NCBI GenBank assembly: GCA_018398765.1 | Contig: JAHBMJ010001683.1 | Span: forward strand, 1 to 27,316 | Direction of reading: 5' to 3' | Length of the DNA: 27,316 nt | Origin: Chromera velia | Taxonomy: Eukaryota > Sar > Chromeraceae | In this document: positions 1-10,057 of the stretch, piece by piece | How positions within the stretch are numbered: position 1 is the first letter of the stretch | Layout of the letters: every line of letters starts with the position of its first letter | Made by a program: the position numbers and the translations under genes | The notes under the pieces: model-generated | What the model was told of the DNA's origin: nothing | Databases searched by the model: none | What the model saw: the letters and a program-made list of their open reading frames with translations, nothing else

Positions 1-28
1 CCCCCCCCCCCCCCACACACACACACAG
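1..28. repeat. poly-C followed by (CA)n
   Basis: Homopolymer of 14 C followed by a short (AC)n run at the window edge. On the minus strand it would lie in the intron after exon 6 of the TMEM8-like gene, following a possible donor GTATCT near 66. Confidence 0.9.
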
Positions 29-891
29 AGGAAGACAGACCCATTCGGACAGAAACGCAGATACCCACAAAGCAGAAGTGGACTAAAGAAGGAGAAAATG
101 AAGTCTGCAAGGAAAAGATAGATCCAGGGAAACGCGCACGCTGCCCCCATATCACACAGATGGTACACAGCGCTGACGACCCCGGTGGTCAGGAACACCC
201 CGGCCTTGAAGTACCGTTTGCTCTCCACACACCACCAGGCCACGGGCACACAGGCCAGGTTGGAAAACGCCAGACAGACAACGTAGAGGAGACGGGCAAT
301 GACCCCAAGAGTCTGAGAGCTGCAGTCGCTGCCCCCCCATCCGAACTCGCAATCACATTTTGGTTGTGCTACAGCTGCGAGGAACGACTGTTCCCCTCCA
401 GAGTAGTACCTGTCTCCCCCCACTATGAGGGGGTCTGTGACCTCTATGAGGTCCACCGTGCAGCTGCCTCTACCGCTACAGGCCTGCGTGCAGAGCAACA
501 GAAGAAGAAAAGGAAAGGGAAAATACCTGACGACACAAACGCACATCGACAGACACGCAGCAGAGCAGCCCTCTCCGAGAACATTTTGGAGGATCCATCA
601 AGAGCCGCATGCTTGGAGAGTCCCGTGGAGAGAAGGAAGAAAGAAATTTTGAGACGAAAGTTTGAAATGGTGAGTTGTCTGCTTCGTTCACCGCCCCGAT
701 GAGCGAAACAATCGACCAGCCAATCTCCCCCCCCCTCTCTCTCTCTTTCTCTCTCGATAGATCATTTTTGTTCCGCCCCTCTGCTTCCCTCCCCCTCTCC
801 ACCCCTCCCTCGCCCCCTTAATTCCCCTTATGATGCAAGAAAGAAACACGGGAAGGAAGGAAGCTTCCAAAGACAGTCACTCAATTCCCAC

Positions 892-926
<35 letters not shown>

Positions 927-3900
927 CTTTCTGTCTGACCTGCGGGCATGCCGACACAAGGGCGACATCAACTCCGACCTGCAGACGCAAGGAAGGAAGG
1001 AAGGAAGGAATGAAGGCAGCAATGAATGAATTGGGTGGGTGGGTGTCTGTCGATCTATCATTCATTCCGAGAGAGAGAGGCTACATTCCATTCCGCCTGC
1101 AGGGTACTGGCGAAGCTTCAAAAAGAAAAATTCCGACCGAGTATCGTGCAGGACCAATGGCGAAAGCGGAGCAAAGAAAGACCACAAGCCAGGCAAGAAA
1201 AGGCAGAACGCCCCACCCGACCAGCTGCCCCTCTCTTACCGTTAGTGTCGGCATCTCTTCCTCTCGAAAGTCGACGTCTGCTTCCAATTCAATTACCCGA
1301 ATGGACACACCGAACAGTCCAGGATACCAACCGGCCAGGGGGCCCAAATTGGCCGCAGCCTCTAGAACAAACTCAACGCCCGAATTCCCCCCATCTTCCC
1401 TCTGCCCACTAACGCGCCCCCCTCTTGCAGGCACTTCACGAGACTTGAGGACGAAAGTCTCCTGAAAATCCGCCACCCTCGCTTCAAGAGCCGGACCTGC
1501 GTCTCCTCCCCCATTCTCTGTCCCCGCCCTCATGTTCACCAGATCAGAACCGCTTACATTCATCGGAAGACCAGGCAAACGGCCATGACGCACTACAGGA
1601 GACGAGGCGCTGTCCCCCTTCCTTTGTGTCGAGAGCTTCAGACACCCCGCGGTGGCATACACGAGCCCCCCCCTTCGAACCGCCACCTCCACTTTCACTT
1701 TGAAGGCATCCATCTTTGCTCTTAGGTCTCCTAGTCGCGACGAGGAAGCGGGAGGGGAGGACGTCGAAGATGGACTACTTCCAAACAGCCTCCTTTTCCT
1801 TTCCCTTTCACTTCCTTCCATCTCCCAGTCTTCCTCTCCTGCAACCCGTCTCCTCTCCACCGCTTCTCTCACTGACGGGGATTTGGGTGTCGGGGCGCTC
1901 TTCCCCTTCTGTCCAAACTTCCCGCTGATATGCATCCGCAGAGTCACGTTGCTCCGCGAGACCTGCAAACGATACATGTCCACGTAGAAAAGAAAAAAAA
2001 CGCCGCAACATACACGGACAGAAAGCGAGAACAGTTGTGCTTCCTCAGAATGTGAAACGTACACCCTTCGTTCTGCGACAGAGAAAAGAAAAAAAACGCC
2101 GCAACATACACGGACAGAAAGCGAGAACAGTTGTGCTTCCTCAGAATGTGAAACGTACACCCTTCGTTCTGCGACAGAACGAACTCACAAGGCGTGACAG
2201 CCGCTTTCTGAATGTCTCGCCGACGGACGGACTGAATCTCTGCGGCCGCTTGAAGGACGTGTGTGATGGCCGAAAAAGACCTTGCAACGACGAACAGACG
2301 TCAGAACTTGGGTTGATTTCCTCACTATGCGATTGGCTTATTTGACTGTCGAAGGGAATGTCTCGTGCAGCAGACCGCACGTCCGCATGCATGGTTTCAA
2401 ACTGATTGCACCCATGCAGGAAGACGAAATATAAGGAGAGCATGTGTGTGTCTGCGAACACGTTACAGAAAACTTAATCTTCTTTTGGTCTGATGACTGA
2501 CATCTGGAGTGAAAAGATCCAGAAAGGCTTGCGCTGGTGTGCCGTCAAGAGGTATTCTGAAATCTTTTATGGGAAGCGCAGGCCCATCGTCAGAGACGTT
2601 CAACACAGGCACAGGGACACCACAGGGCCCGTCTAGAGCCGGGCAGTGGCCTGAGGAAGAGAGAGGAGACAAGAGTCTCCCTGACTCTCCAGCCATCATG
2701 CGCAGACTCCTGCTGTCATGAGTTCGTTTCTGCAGCGTCGAGGCTGGCGCTGCAGATGCGCCTGGAGCCTCCTGCCTTTCACTCATCGCCCCCCCCGATT
2801 CCTCCTCCCCCCCTGCATCGACATCCTCCTCATCCGTTGAATTGGAACGGGAGAATTTGGGTTCGTTTGACTCATCAGACAGTCTACTGCTCTCCTCTTC
2901 CTCTCCTTCTCTTCCAGCAGAGGAAAACGAAGAAGAGACCAGGTCCGGAACATCAGACTCACAGGGGACGGACCGGATCGCAAAAAGGACAGAGTCGTTT
3001 CGAACGGGGGGAGGGACCGGCACGGAGGGTCTGGTGGTGTTTTCACTTACAGCAGCCGTCTCATTGAATCCCCCCCCGTCTGCTAGGCTGGTCTCGTTTG
3101 ACAAAGACTTCTTCGGTCTGTCCATCCCCCACAAGTTTCTCCTTCTTCCTTGGTGAGATGCCCCCCCTCCATGTTCGGTCTGAGGAGGGACAACAGGGGT
3201 GATGCCCAACAACCAGAGTCCTGCAGAGGGGCTCTCGAGAATGAGGGACTTCCTCAACAGGGGGGCGTTTGAGGGAAAACTGACGTTGGCACTTGCAGCG
3301 ATGGCATCTGCAATCCCCCCATTCCCTGGCATCTCGACGGTCGTCACAAGTCTGACTGCCGCAATGCGCCCGTCAAGGAGGGAGGGCAGGGAAACGTCAG
3401 ACACTCTACAAGCAACTCCTTCCGGGGCGTTCACCCCTGATGCTTCCTCAGAATCAATGCCGCTGCATTGGGCACGGTATTTGCCCTTTTCCAACCAACA
3501 AGAATCAAATGTATGCCAGGGATCGTTGTCAGGGGTGAATCGTGCAGGCGCTAAAGAGAGGCAAAACGGTTGGCTGAGAGGACCAAGGGCATCTATGAGA
3601 AGCACCTGGTCCGATCGGGGAAGTGCCAGGGGTGCTGCGTCTTCAAATTCTGCTTCCTCCTCTCTTTCTGCACCCCCCTTCTCTACTCCTCCTCCTGCTC
3701 TCGAGGGCAACAAATTTCTCCCCCCCCTGACGGATCCAGACCCCCAAACTTTCACAGCAGTCTCGGCAGCATCTTTTGTTTGCTTTGCTACAAATTTCAC
3801 TTCCCCCCCTGCCTCTAGCAGCTCTCGAGACATCCCCCCCACTTGTTGTTCCACTCGATGCCTCTCTCTGTCTAGCCCCGCCTCCCTCTTCGCCTCCTCC

Positions 3901-5883
3901 TCAACCTCCTCTGCCACATGAAGAGCTCCATCCTCTGCCTCTCCTCCCCCAAGCTTCTTCCCTTCGTCAACGGCAGAAGAGACAGAATCAGGGACAGAGG
4001 AGGGAGGGGAGGGCATACGCCCCCTGACTGCAAAGCCATCATGCAATCATGCACGGATAACGTACATTTCTTTCACATTCTCTCGTAAAGAAAGAGAGTG
4101 GAAAAACGTTGGACCGTTCATCTGCTGAAAAAAGGAGAAGCTCCCGTTCGTGTCGACAAAGCCATTCAGTCAACGGCGAGAGAGAGAGACGACCGCAGCG
4201 ATAAACCAGATAGGTGCACAGGGAAAGGAGGAGGCGCGTAAAGAACGCCGAGATTCGGGGCCAAACAACCTTGAGCGTTTTCAGCAAAAGGAAGAGCACT
4301 TCCACAGAAGTAAAAGCCTGCGTGCCTCACTGCCTTGCCTACCTACTTGCCTGTCTGTCTGTCTGTCTGTCTGCTGACTTTGATTGTTCACCTCGCCAGC
4401 AGCTTTCTTCATTTTTCCCTCGACGCTCCCGTCCTCCTTCTGTGTCTTCTCGGACGGGGAGGTCTTCTTCCCAACAGCATGTCTGCCGTCTGGGGCGGCG
4501 TGCGGGTGTTTCTTCTTCTTTGGTGTCTCTAGCGCAGTGAGGCGGGGCTCTGGAACACGAAAGAAATAGAAGAAAGGGGGTCTGTCTTGAGGGAGCACAC
4601 GAGGAGACGGAGACGGAGAGGGAGAAGGCGTACCACCCCCCTGCGCCCTCACACGGCTGTCTCCAGCGGACACTGCGTCACTTGCGGCATCCTGAGAAGA
4701 ATTGCTCACCCCCGTCACATTTCCATGCACAGAACCCGTGTCTGAAGTTGAGTTCGTTTTGTTGGAGGCGATGTCGGGGGTGATGGAGACGGTAGGGCCA
4801 AACACAGCCGTGACAGCCCCGGAGGACGAAGAGACGCCAGACAGAGGAGGCGTTTGCCTGAACTGGTCAAGAGCGACGCGTCGGGGCGGCGCACCCGGAG
4901 ATCGGAGCCCAAGCGCATACTTCACGTAGCCCCTGTCGCTGCAGTTTTTCATATGCCTCCCCTTAACCCTGGGGTCTGTGGTGGCATGGATGGTCAGGTA
5001 CACAGCCTCACTCACGCCATCCAGGCCGATGGAGGTGCCGTTGCCTGCCACAGGAACCGCAGCGAGGTGCCAGAGCTCCGTTGCTGCAAGCAGGAATCAA
5101 GTCGGGCAGCCTGGCTGATGGATACACGCAGAACGTTAGACAGCACTGGCACAAGGGAGGAACGGAGGAGCCGCTTGACCTGCCGGTTAGGGGGGAGATC
5201 CATATACACCCAGCACGTTGTGCTACTTGCATGGTGATTGGCAGAGAGGGTTCGGAAGGGAGACGCAAGCGAGAAGAGAAGAGAGACCCACAGTCACCAG
5301 GAGACGGCTTACGAACAGAGGAGGAGACTGAAGTCCTTCCAACCCCTCACCTGGAGCTTCGTCTCCGACATAAACGATAGGGGGGTGTCTTGTCTGGTTC
5401 GTGTGGAGAGTGTTTTCTGCACACGGAGAGGACAAAAGAAAGGAGGCATGGTTTGACGAACAGGAGCGGGAACTGGACACTGCAGACAGTCTAATTCATT
5501 GAACCACGCAAAAACAAACGGCATGATCGACCAGCGGAACAACACTTCGTTGAGCCAATACCCCGACATAGACAGAAGTATTCAAACACCAACAGCACAC
5601 CTCTCCCCCAAAGAGACTCACCAATAATGACGACGAAAACATCTGTAGGGTGCAGAGAGAGGGCGCTCAGTCTGTGCACTACGCTCTTGCAGAAAGAGAG
5701 TTCCAGAGGAGCAGACCAGAGAGCCCAGCTGTTTCCGTAGATCTCGGAGGGCACTTGCCGAACGTCGCGAAGAGAGAAGGATCCAGGGAAGCCCTCGAGC
5801 AAGGGAAGCTCTGTGCCACGGCCCGACTCTGCATGAGAGAGAACTACAGACAACAGGAGGAAACACAACCGAAGCAACGCCAT
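1..5883 (-). CDS. TMEM8/PGAP6-like membrane protein, multi-exon, 3' end beyond window
   Basis: Proposed exons, all minus strand: 5883-5622 (signal peptide MALLRLCFLLL...), 5083 to about 4392, 4027-2502, 1962-1240, 978-940, and 483 to about 66, then off the window. The ectodomain has many N-glycosylation sequons and low-complexity stretches. Exons 5 and 6 join in phase 0 to form an EGF-like module (ACPQ then ACSGRGSC, later CDCEFGWGGSDC). Hydrophobic segments follow, with SAVYHLCDMG at about 147-177. EGF, then AFSNL...VPVAW, then S..YH..CD is the signature order of the TMEM8/PGAP6 branch of the CREST hydrolase-like superfamily; animal PGAP6 is a GPI-specific phospholipase A2 at the cell surface. 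The Ser, His and Asp seen here fit an active site, but the later histidines lie off-window. Donors: GTGAGT at 5621, GTAAGA at 1239, GTCAGA at 939. The exon 2/3 junction is unresolved: GAG|GTGAAC at 4391 gives phase 0, whereas exon 3 needs phase 1. About 1,200 codons are visible, longer than animal relatives. The family call is firm; the exact model is not. Confidence 0.72.
892..925. repeat. (CA)n microsatellite
   Basis: About 17 CA units, read as (TG)n in the sense of the minus-strand gene, starting about 14 nt downstream of the microexon donor. Confidence 0.95.
940..978 (-). other. 39-nt microexon of the TMEM8-like gene
   Basis: Exon of exactly 13 codons (VGVDVALVSACPQ) between an acceptor ending GCGTCTGCAG and the donor GTCAGA. 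It is phase 0 on both sides. Joined to the exon starting at 483, it supplies the first cysteine of the EGF-like module. The (CCTT)n tract at 991-1010 forms its polypyrimidine tract, and a (TG)n tract, (CA)n on the plus strand at 892-925, lies just after its donor. Confidence 0.6.
991..1010. repeat. (GGAA)n microsatellite
   Basis: Five GGAA units. Read on the gene strand these are (TTCC)n and form the pyrimidine tract before the microexon acceptor at 979. Confidence 0.95.
1986..2177. repeat. Perfect 96-bp tandem duplication
   Basis: Copies 1986-2081 and 2082-2177 appear identical base for base by eye. The unit contains an A-rich run (T-rich on the gene strand) and lies within intron 3 of the TMEM8-like gene, just upstream of the acceptor at 1963. 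Ninety-six is a multiple of three, so an open frame passes through both copies. I read it as intronic because the T-rich tract and CAG acceptor sit between the unit and exon 4. Confidence 0.93.
4351..4373. repeat. (CTGT)n microsatellite
   Basis: Five to six CTGT units, read as (CAGA)n on the gene strand, just past the last plausible coding part of exon 2 of the TMEM8-like gene. Confidence 0.9.
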
Positions 5884-6502
5884 CCCTCCTTCACTTATAC
5901 TTGCCTCTTTGGAGCGAAGTTGAAGAGTTTGAGGATCGTACTGACGCCTTCTGTCGAAACCCACGTTCGCTCATTGGAAATAGGCCAGTAAGGAGTCGTG
6001 GTGTATGCGTCATTGGGCACACTTTGACCCTCAGGGCAGTCGGCTTGGACGCAAATTATTAATAACAACGCCCTTTTTTTGTTTTGAGTTTTGGGCAATC
6101 ATTGCATGTTCGCACGGCCCAATTTCGGTTGCGTGCCCCTCAAGTTCTATTGTTGCCCGCGTAGACGGGTTTGAGCATCATCCTGTTCGGTTGAAACGTA
6201 CCTTGTTTCAGCCAGGCTGACGAACTCCGCCGAACTGTGCGTGACCAGAACACGATGTGTCAGCCGATTCGACCCATTTCTCCCATATCAGGACGCTGAG
6301 TAAACATTTGCTCGTGTGATGCTGCACAATTCGACCTACTGGCCCGTCAGAGCAGAGCTTGAGTTGGACAGACTGAACAACAGTTGTTCGCCCTTATGTT
6401 CCGCTGACTGAGGACCCGAACAAAGGGAGATCGGTGTCCTCTGTCATACACGAGTGCGGATTAAGTACGTGGACTACTGGGGACTGCACCTTCTGTACAT
6501 TG
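5884..6502. promoter_or_regulatory. Divergent intergenic region, TMEM8-like / methyltransferase
   Basis: About 620 bp between the proposed start codons of two genes that point away from each other, so promoter elements for both are expected here. I see no clear TATA box, RNA gene or repeat. An in-frame Met exists upstream for the minus gene (5964), but the signal peptide begins at the Met at 5883, which I prefer. Confidence 0.4.
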
Positions 6503-7438
6503 ATGTCGAATTTTTACCTTTTCTGCTCACACCTGTCTGGGGTCTGGGCGCTTATCGGCCTAAGTCTGCTGAATGTAAGTGTTGTGCACGCTACTTTTGC
6601 GATGTCTCTGCACATGAAAGTTCCCCGAGACCCACCCATGTCAAGAGAGCCCTATCGCATCGGTTTTCTGTTTGGGAATGGTCGTCTGCCACTGCTTTCG
6701 AGTTGGCTTCACAAACTCCCCAGTGCCAAGCATGACCCCACCAAGCGTGTGAGTTCTCTTCGGTCCCAAGAGACGAATTCCGATTCTGAGTTGGAAGTGT
6801 TGGAGGACTTGAAGGAAGAATACGCAGAAATGGCTTCCTCCTACGACTCCTTTTGGTCAGAATATATTGACAAAACGCTCCAGAAGCCCCTCTCTCTGGC
6901 TGAGGCATGCAACCCGAATGTGTTGGTGGATGTGGGGTGTGGAACGGGAGAGTTTCTGAAGAGGGTCAGAGTCAAGAAGAAAAAAATCGGGGTGGAGCCG
7001 TCAAAAGAAATGCTCGCAAAGGCAAGGGAGAAGCTTCTGGGGCCGGGAACGGAAGAAGGAAACCGTGTCGTGTTGCACAACAGTAGTGGAGAGAGTTTGC
7101 CGATTCCCGATTGCACGGCTGATTGTGTCGTGTGTACAAGTGCTTTTCATTTTTTCAAAGACAAAAGGAAAGCTCTGGCTGAGATGCTTCGGGTTCTGAA
7201 GCCCCAAGGAAAACTGATCATAACAGATTGGTGTTTGGACTTCCAGATTGTGAGGGCCTACGGATTGTGGGAGCTCCTCAAATGGGGGGGCGGATATCCG
7301 AAGGCCCTCACCTGCAAAGATCTGCAGGAACTGGTGGAGGAGGCGGGGTTCCAGGAGGTGTCTGTGAGTAGATACACTGTGCGCTTTTGGGTTTTTGTCA
7401 TCTGGGGCATGCAAACGTTGACCGCCACCTGTAGATAA
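6503..7438 (+). CDS. Class I SAM-dependent methyltransferase (Methyltransf_11/UbiE type)
   Basis: An intact 311-codon frame ending in TAA. The SAM-binding motif I is VLVDVGCGTGEF (about 6920-6955), the acidic end of strand 2 is IGVEPSKEML, and motif III-like ADCVVCTSAFHFF is followed by ALAEMLRVLKPQGKLII. This order is typical of small-molecule and lipid/quinone methyltransferases; the substrate cannot be told from sequence. The N-terminus (SNFYLFCSHLSGVWALIGLS...) is hydrophobic and ends near VVHA, like a signal peptide, so secretory or complex-plastid targeting is possible. ATG 6503 is the first true Met of the frame, which is open from a GTG at 6434. A donor-like AAT|GTAAGT at about 6577 lies inside the frame, so a short intron removing part of the N-terminal extension cannot be excluded. 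The C-terminal WVFVIWGMQTL is hydrophobic. Confidence 0.85.
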   Translation: MSNFYLFCSHLSGVWALIGLSLLNVSVVHATFAMSLHMKVPRDPPMSREPYRIGFLFGNGRLPLLSSWLHKLPSAKHDPTKRVSSLRSQETNSDSELEVLEDLKEEYAEMASSYDSFWSEYIDKTLQKPLSLAEACNPNVLVDVGCGTGEFLKRVRVKKKKIGVEPSKEMLAKAREKLLGPGTEEGNRVVLHNSSGESLPIPDCTADCVVCTSAFHFFKDKRKALAEMLRVLKPQGKLIITDWCLDFQIVRAYGLWELLKWGGGYPKALTCKDLQELVEEAGFQEVSVSRYTVRFWVFVIWGMQTLTATCR

Positions 7439-7710
7439 AGAATCGCTGCATTTGATAATTTACACCTTTTTTTCTTTACGTACTGACTGTGCGGAGTCCT
7501 CCGGCGAAAAAGCTTTGCTGCAAAGTGAATGCGCACATTCCATGTCAGACTCTTTTTGCAGGTTCTAGCTAGTCTCGAGGTCTGCGTGTATTTGGGGATA
7601 TGTCATCCCACATAATCGCAGACGAATTTCCGACTGGAGTCCGGGTACAGATTTTTGGAAGAGGAACTGTAAATTTATGTTTTTTTTTCTGCAGAACAAA
7701 AATGAAAGAA
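7439..7710. other. 3' flank of methyltransferase, no gene seen
   Basis: Unremarkable sequence between the methyltransferase stop and the microsatellite block. No convincing ORF, RNA gene or splice-delimited exon. Confidence 0.6.
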
Positions 7711-7725
7711 ATCTCTCTCCCTCTT

Positions 7726-7764
<39 letters not shown>

Positions 7765-7943
7765 ATGTGTGTGTGTGTCTGTCTCTGTCTCTCTCTCTGT
7801 TTCTCTCTATGCCTCTCTCTCTCACACACACACACACACTCTTTCCCTTTCCCTAACCCTTTCCCTCTCTTTCTCTCTCTCTCTCCCTTTCCCTATTCGT
7901 TTCCCTAATCCTTTCCCTAATCCTTTCCCTTTCCCTTTCCCTT

Positions 7944-7976
<33 letters not shown>
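7711..7976. repeat. Compound microsatellite (CT)n-(GT)n-(CT)n-(CA)n-(CCCTTT)n-(CT)n
   Basis: A pyrimidine-dominated tract of about 265 bp. The CCCTTT part (about 7842-7947) includes units mutated to CCCTAAC and CCCTAATCC, which resemble plant- or alga-type telomere repeats in single units but are not a CCCTAAA array. ORFs through it on either strand are low-complexity artefacts. Confidence 0.95.
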
Positions 7977-7977
<1 letters not shown>

Positions 7978-8008
7978 AGAAAGCCACGCGCAACACACCT
8001 CTTTCAAG

Positions 8009-9360
8009 TTGAACCCAGCCCCAATGATTTGTTCCTGGCCGACGAACGGCTCGAACAACACGGAGAAGCCGAAAAAGCCCAAGGCAGCTACCAAGAGTGA
8101 TACCACGAGGTCAGCGGTAAAATTACACCTACCACTGACACTTACTCTTCCACACCAATGCCGTTTGCATCACGAAGGCCCAGCGGCAAGGGTTTGACTG
8201 ATACTACTGAGGGTAACATGGTTGTTTATGGTCGTGGGGTGACTCCCGCATAAGCCGTCATGCTATAACCGAGAGAAGGGTTCTGTGATATCAGTGCATT
8301 CCCGTGCCTCCTAACTGTAGGTTCGGATAGGTGCTTTAGGCAAGGTCGAAGAGTGCTCCTCGTGCATGGATGCATGTTCTGTGTCCATGCAGTTCTACCA
8401 AGGTGGCCGTCATGAAGCATGCGAAGCTCACCCTCAGGCTGGTAAACCAAGCCTTGGTTCCCATCATCAGGGAACCGGTTGACCTGAATGTCCCTTATGC
8501 AGAGCTCTATTCTGGGGATTGGGGGGGCAGTCATTGAAATCACTGGGAGGGGAGGGGTGGTTCTGGAGTGACGTTCCGACAACCCAACGGAGCCCCTCCA
8601 AGACGTCAACCGCCCCATCCATAGACCAAGCTCGATACCCCTACAGGGTGGCGATGGATCGCTGATCAAATTTGGCATGCAGCGGTTTTAATTTGGCACC
8701 ATATGGAGGGCGCAGGTGGCTCTTGAGGACCATGCCAGTGTGCTGCAGAAGGTTCTAGCTCCCCATGGTCCCGCAATTGTCCAAGACTTACAGAACCGCC
8801 TTCAAACGGCCCAAAACCTTCTGTAACAGCAGCAAAGACCTGCCAGAGGAGGAGATGGTCCTGGTGGAGGTGGAGGGGGAGGGGAGGGTCAGCCTCCTGG
8901 TCCAGGCGGGGGAGGTGACGGTGGTATCGGTCCGGGGAGTGGTGATGGTGGCGCAGGGGACGGAGATGGAGTGGGGGGTGTGCGAGGCCGTGGTCGAGGC
9001 CGTTCCCGTGGTTGAGGTCAAGGTCGTAGCCGGGGGGGTGGTCGTACTGGCGCAGTAGTTGGTGTAGTGTGGGGAAGAGGTGGCAGAGGTAGAAGAGGGG
9101 GGGGGAGCAGCCGTAGGCCCCCTTTCTGCTTATGTTGCTGCCCAGCAGCAAGCCTCTGCTGTTCTTCACACCCCTCCAGCAAGGATATTTTTGGCAGAGA
9201 AATATGTGTAACAGTTTGTGAAGTTTCCGATTGCGGATCATTGACAAGAAAAAGTCCTCAACGAGCTTCGCTAAAAAAAGTTTAAGATCATGCTGAAGCC
9301 CACCACCAACGTTGCTCTCAAGATCAAGGGCATCCAGGGGTACCTGTTGCTTTCGTCAGT
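8009..9360 (+). pseudogene. Decayed Gly/Arg-rich coding remnant, possibly a retroelement gag
   Basis: No long intact frame, but pieces in changing plus-strand frames look protein-like. Examples: MPFASRRPSGKGLTDTTEGN near 8158; ALEDHASVLQKVLAPHGPAIVQDLQNRLQTAQNLL from about 8712; then, after a stop, a Gly-rich and RGRGRGRSRG-like run to about 9015. Further pieces read QFVKFPIADH near 9212 and KIMLKPTTNVALKIKGIQGYL near 9287. Helical segment, then Gly/Arg-rich tail, would suit a nucleic-acid-binding gag-like or RGG-type protein, but I recognise no family. Stops and frame changes are frequent, so it appears dead. The opposite-strand ORFs here read as shadows (His/Pro/Leu-rich). No LTR, TIR or target duplication was found around it. 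Confidence 0.35.
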
Positions 9361-9560
9361 AATGTCATTGAAAGAATTTAGCTTTAAAAATTAACTAAAA
9401 ATGAAAAGTAATTTTTCAAATTAAAAAATTCAAGTAATTTAAAGTAGTTTAGAATAGTAAAATAAAGTAATTTGGAGACAGCTTGAGTTAATTATTTAAA
9501 GTAGTTTAAAACAATTTAAAGTAATTGAATTTGATGTAGTTTGATGTGGTAGTAAAATAT
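9361..9560. repeat. AT-rich tract with iterated TTTAAAGTA(A/G)TTT motif
   Basis: Strongly AT-rich against its neighbours, with many degenerate copies of AATTTAAAGTAGTTT and AAAGTAATTT (for example near 9435, 9462, 9498 and 9515). It directly follows the decayed coding remnant and could be the non-coding tail of the same dead element. No coding potential. Confidence 0.7.
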
Positions 9561-9755
9561 AACATACTGCTTCTAGTACCGCTTCCGTTACTGGTTCCGC
9601 CATTCTGCATGCCGTTCATTTTTTGCCTTTCGTGGCTACAGGCTCGGGGGGATTTAAGGAGGGTTCCGGGATCGGCGTATACGGAGACCAGATGAGAGTC
9701 TCCACGACGGTCACAACTGCATAAAGCGGATGCGCAAGTAGGAAGTCGAAAACGA
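9561..9755. other. No feature identified
   Basis: Ordinary composition. A minus-strand Met at about 9620 starts MNGMQNGGTSNGSGTRSS but runs straight into the AT-rich tract, so I do not call it. Confidence 0.5.
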
Positions 9756-10057
9756 CTAACAAGAGGGGATGTACGGAAAAGATGACGACGCAGAGGTTGG
9801 GAAAAAAACGCCTGTTCGTGCACCTGGAGTGTGGCCTAGCTTACATGGGAAGCATATGAAAAGCGCAGTGTGGAAGACGCAGAAGTTCATAAAGAGAAGA
9901 GAGATCCCTGCAAAACTAACAATCAAGCCAGTGAACGGAGGTCTAGGTACATGCTGACCGGAGCACTTGACGACTTTGGGTCTCTGTCCAGGGGGTGGCG
10001 GGATGATTTCATCTGAGGAGGACATGTCGGGTGCCAGGAATCTCATCACCTGGGTCC
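9756..10057 (-). CDS. Candidate 3'-terminal exons of the LRR gene (or a separate small gene)
   Basis: After an acceptor ending CATACATGCAG, an exon at 10057-9959 reads TQVMRFLAPDMSSSDEIIPP... and ends at a possible donor GTCAGC. A 51-nt candidate intron ending GTTTTGCAG leads to 9907-9756, a hydrophobic stretch (ISLLFMNFCVFHTALFICF) closing with TAG. The first acceptor is in the phase that would fit a weak donor (ACAG|GTTCGT, 10496) near the end of the LRR gene. If that splice is used, the LRR protein would not stop at 10480. The donor is weak, so this is only a candidate. Confidence 0.3.

Noticed and set aside
160-702. 180-codon plus-strand ORF at the left edge
   Set aside because: It is antisense to the EGF and membrane part of the TMEM8-like gene, which has clear family motifs on the minus strand; the plus translation shows none.
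527-705. Alternative minus-strand exon (…KCSRRGLLCCVSVDVRLCRQ) with donor CAG|GTATTT and a 43-nt intron to the EGF exon
   Set aside because: It is phase-compatible at its 3' side, but it has no good acceptor in the needed phase. Joining 940-978 directly to 483 gives a more canonical EGF start and ordinary intron lengths.
2463-2501. Stop codon ending the long minus-strand ORF at 2463 as the end of a gene
   Set aside because: A phase-0 donor GTCAGT at 2501 and a phase-0 acceptor at 1963 link it to the next exon, and the membrane domain of the same protein lies further downstream.
3199-3921. 240-codon plus-strand ORF
   Set aside because: Shadow of minus-strand exon 3; Ser/Pro-rich translation without motifs.
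7565-7978. ORFs rich in CVCVC, RERERE or SLSLS on both strands
   Set aside because: Translations of dinucleotide repeats only.
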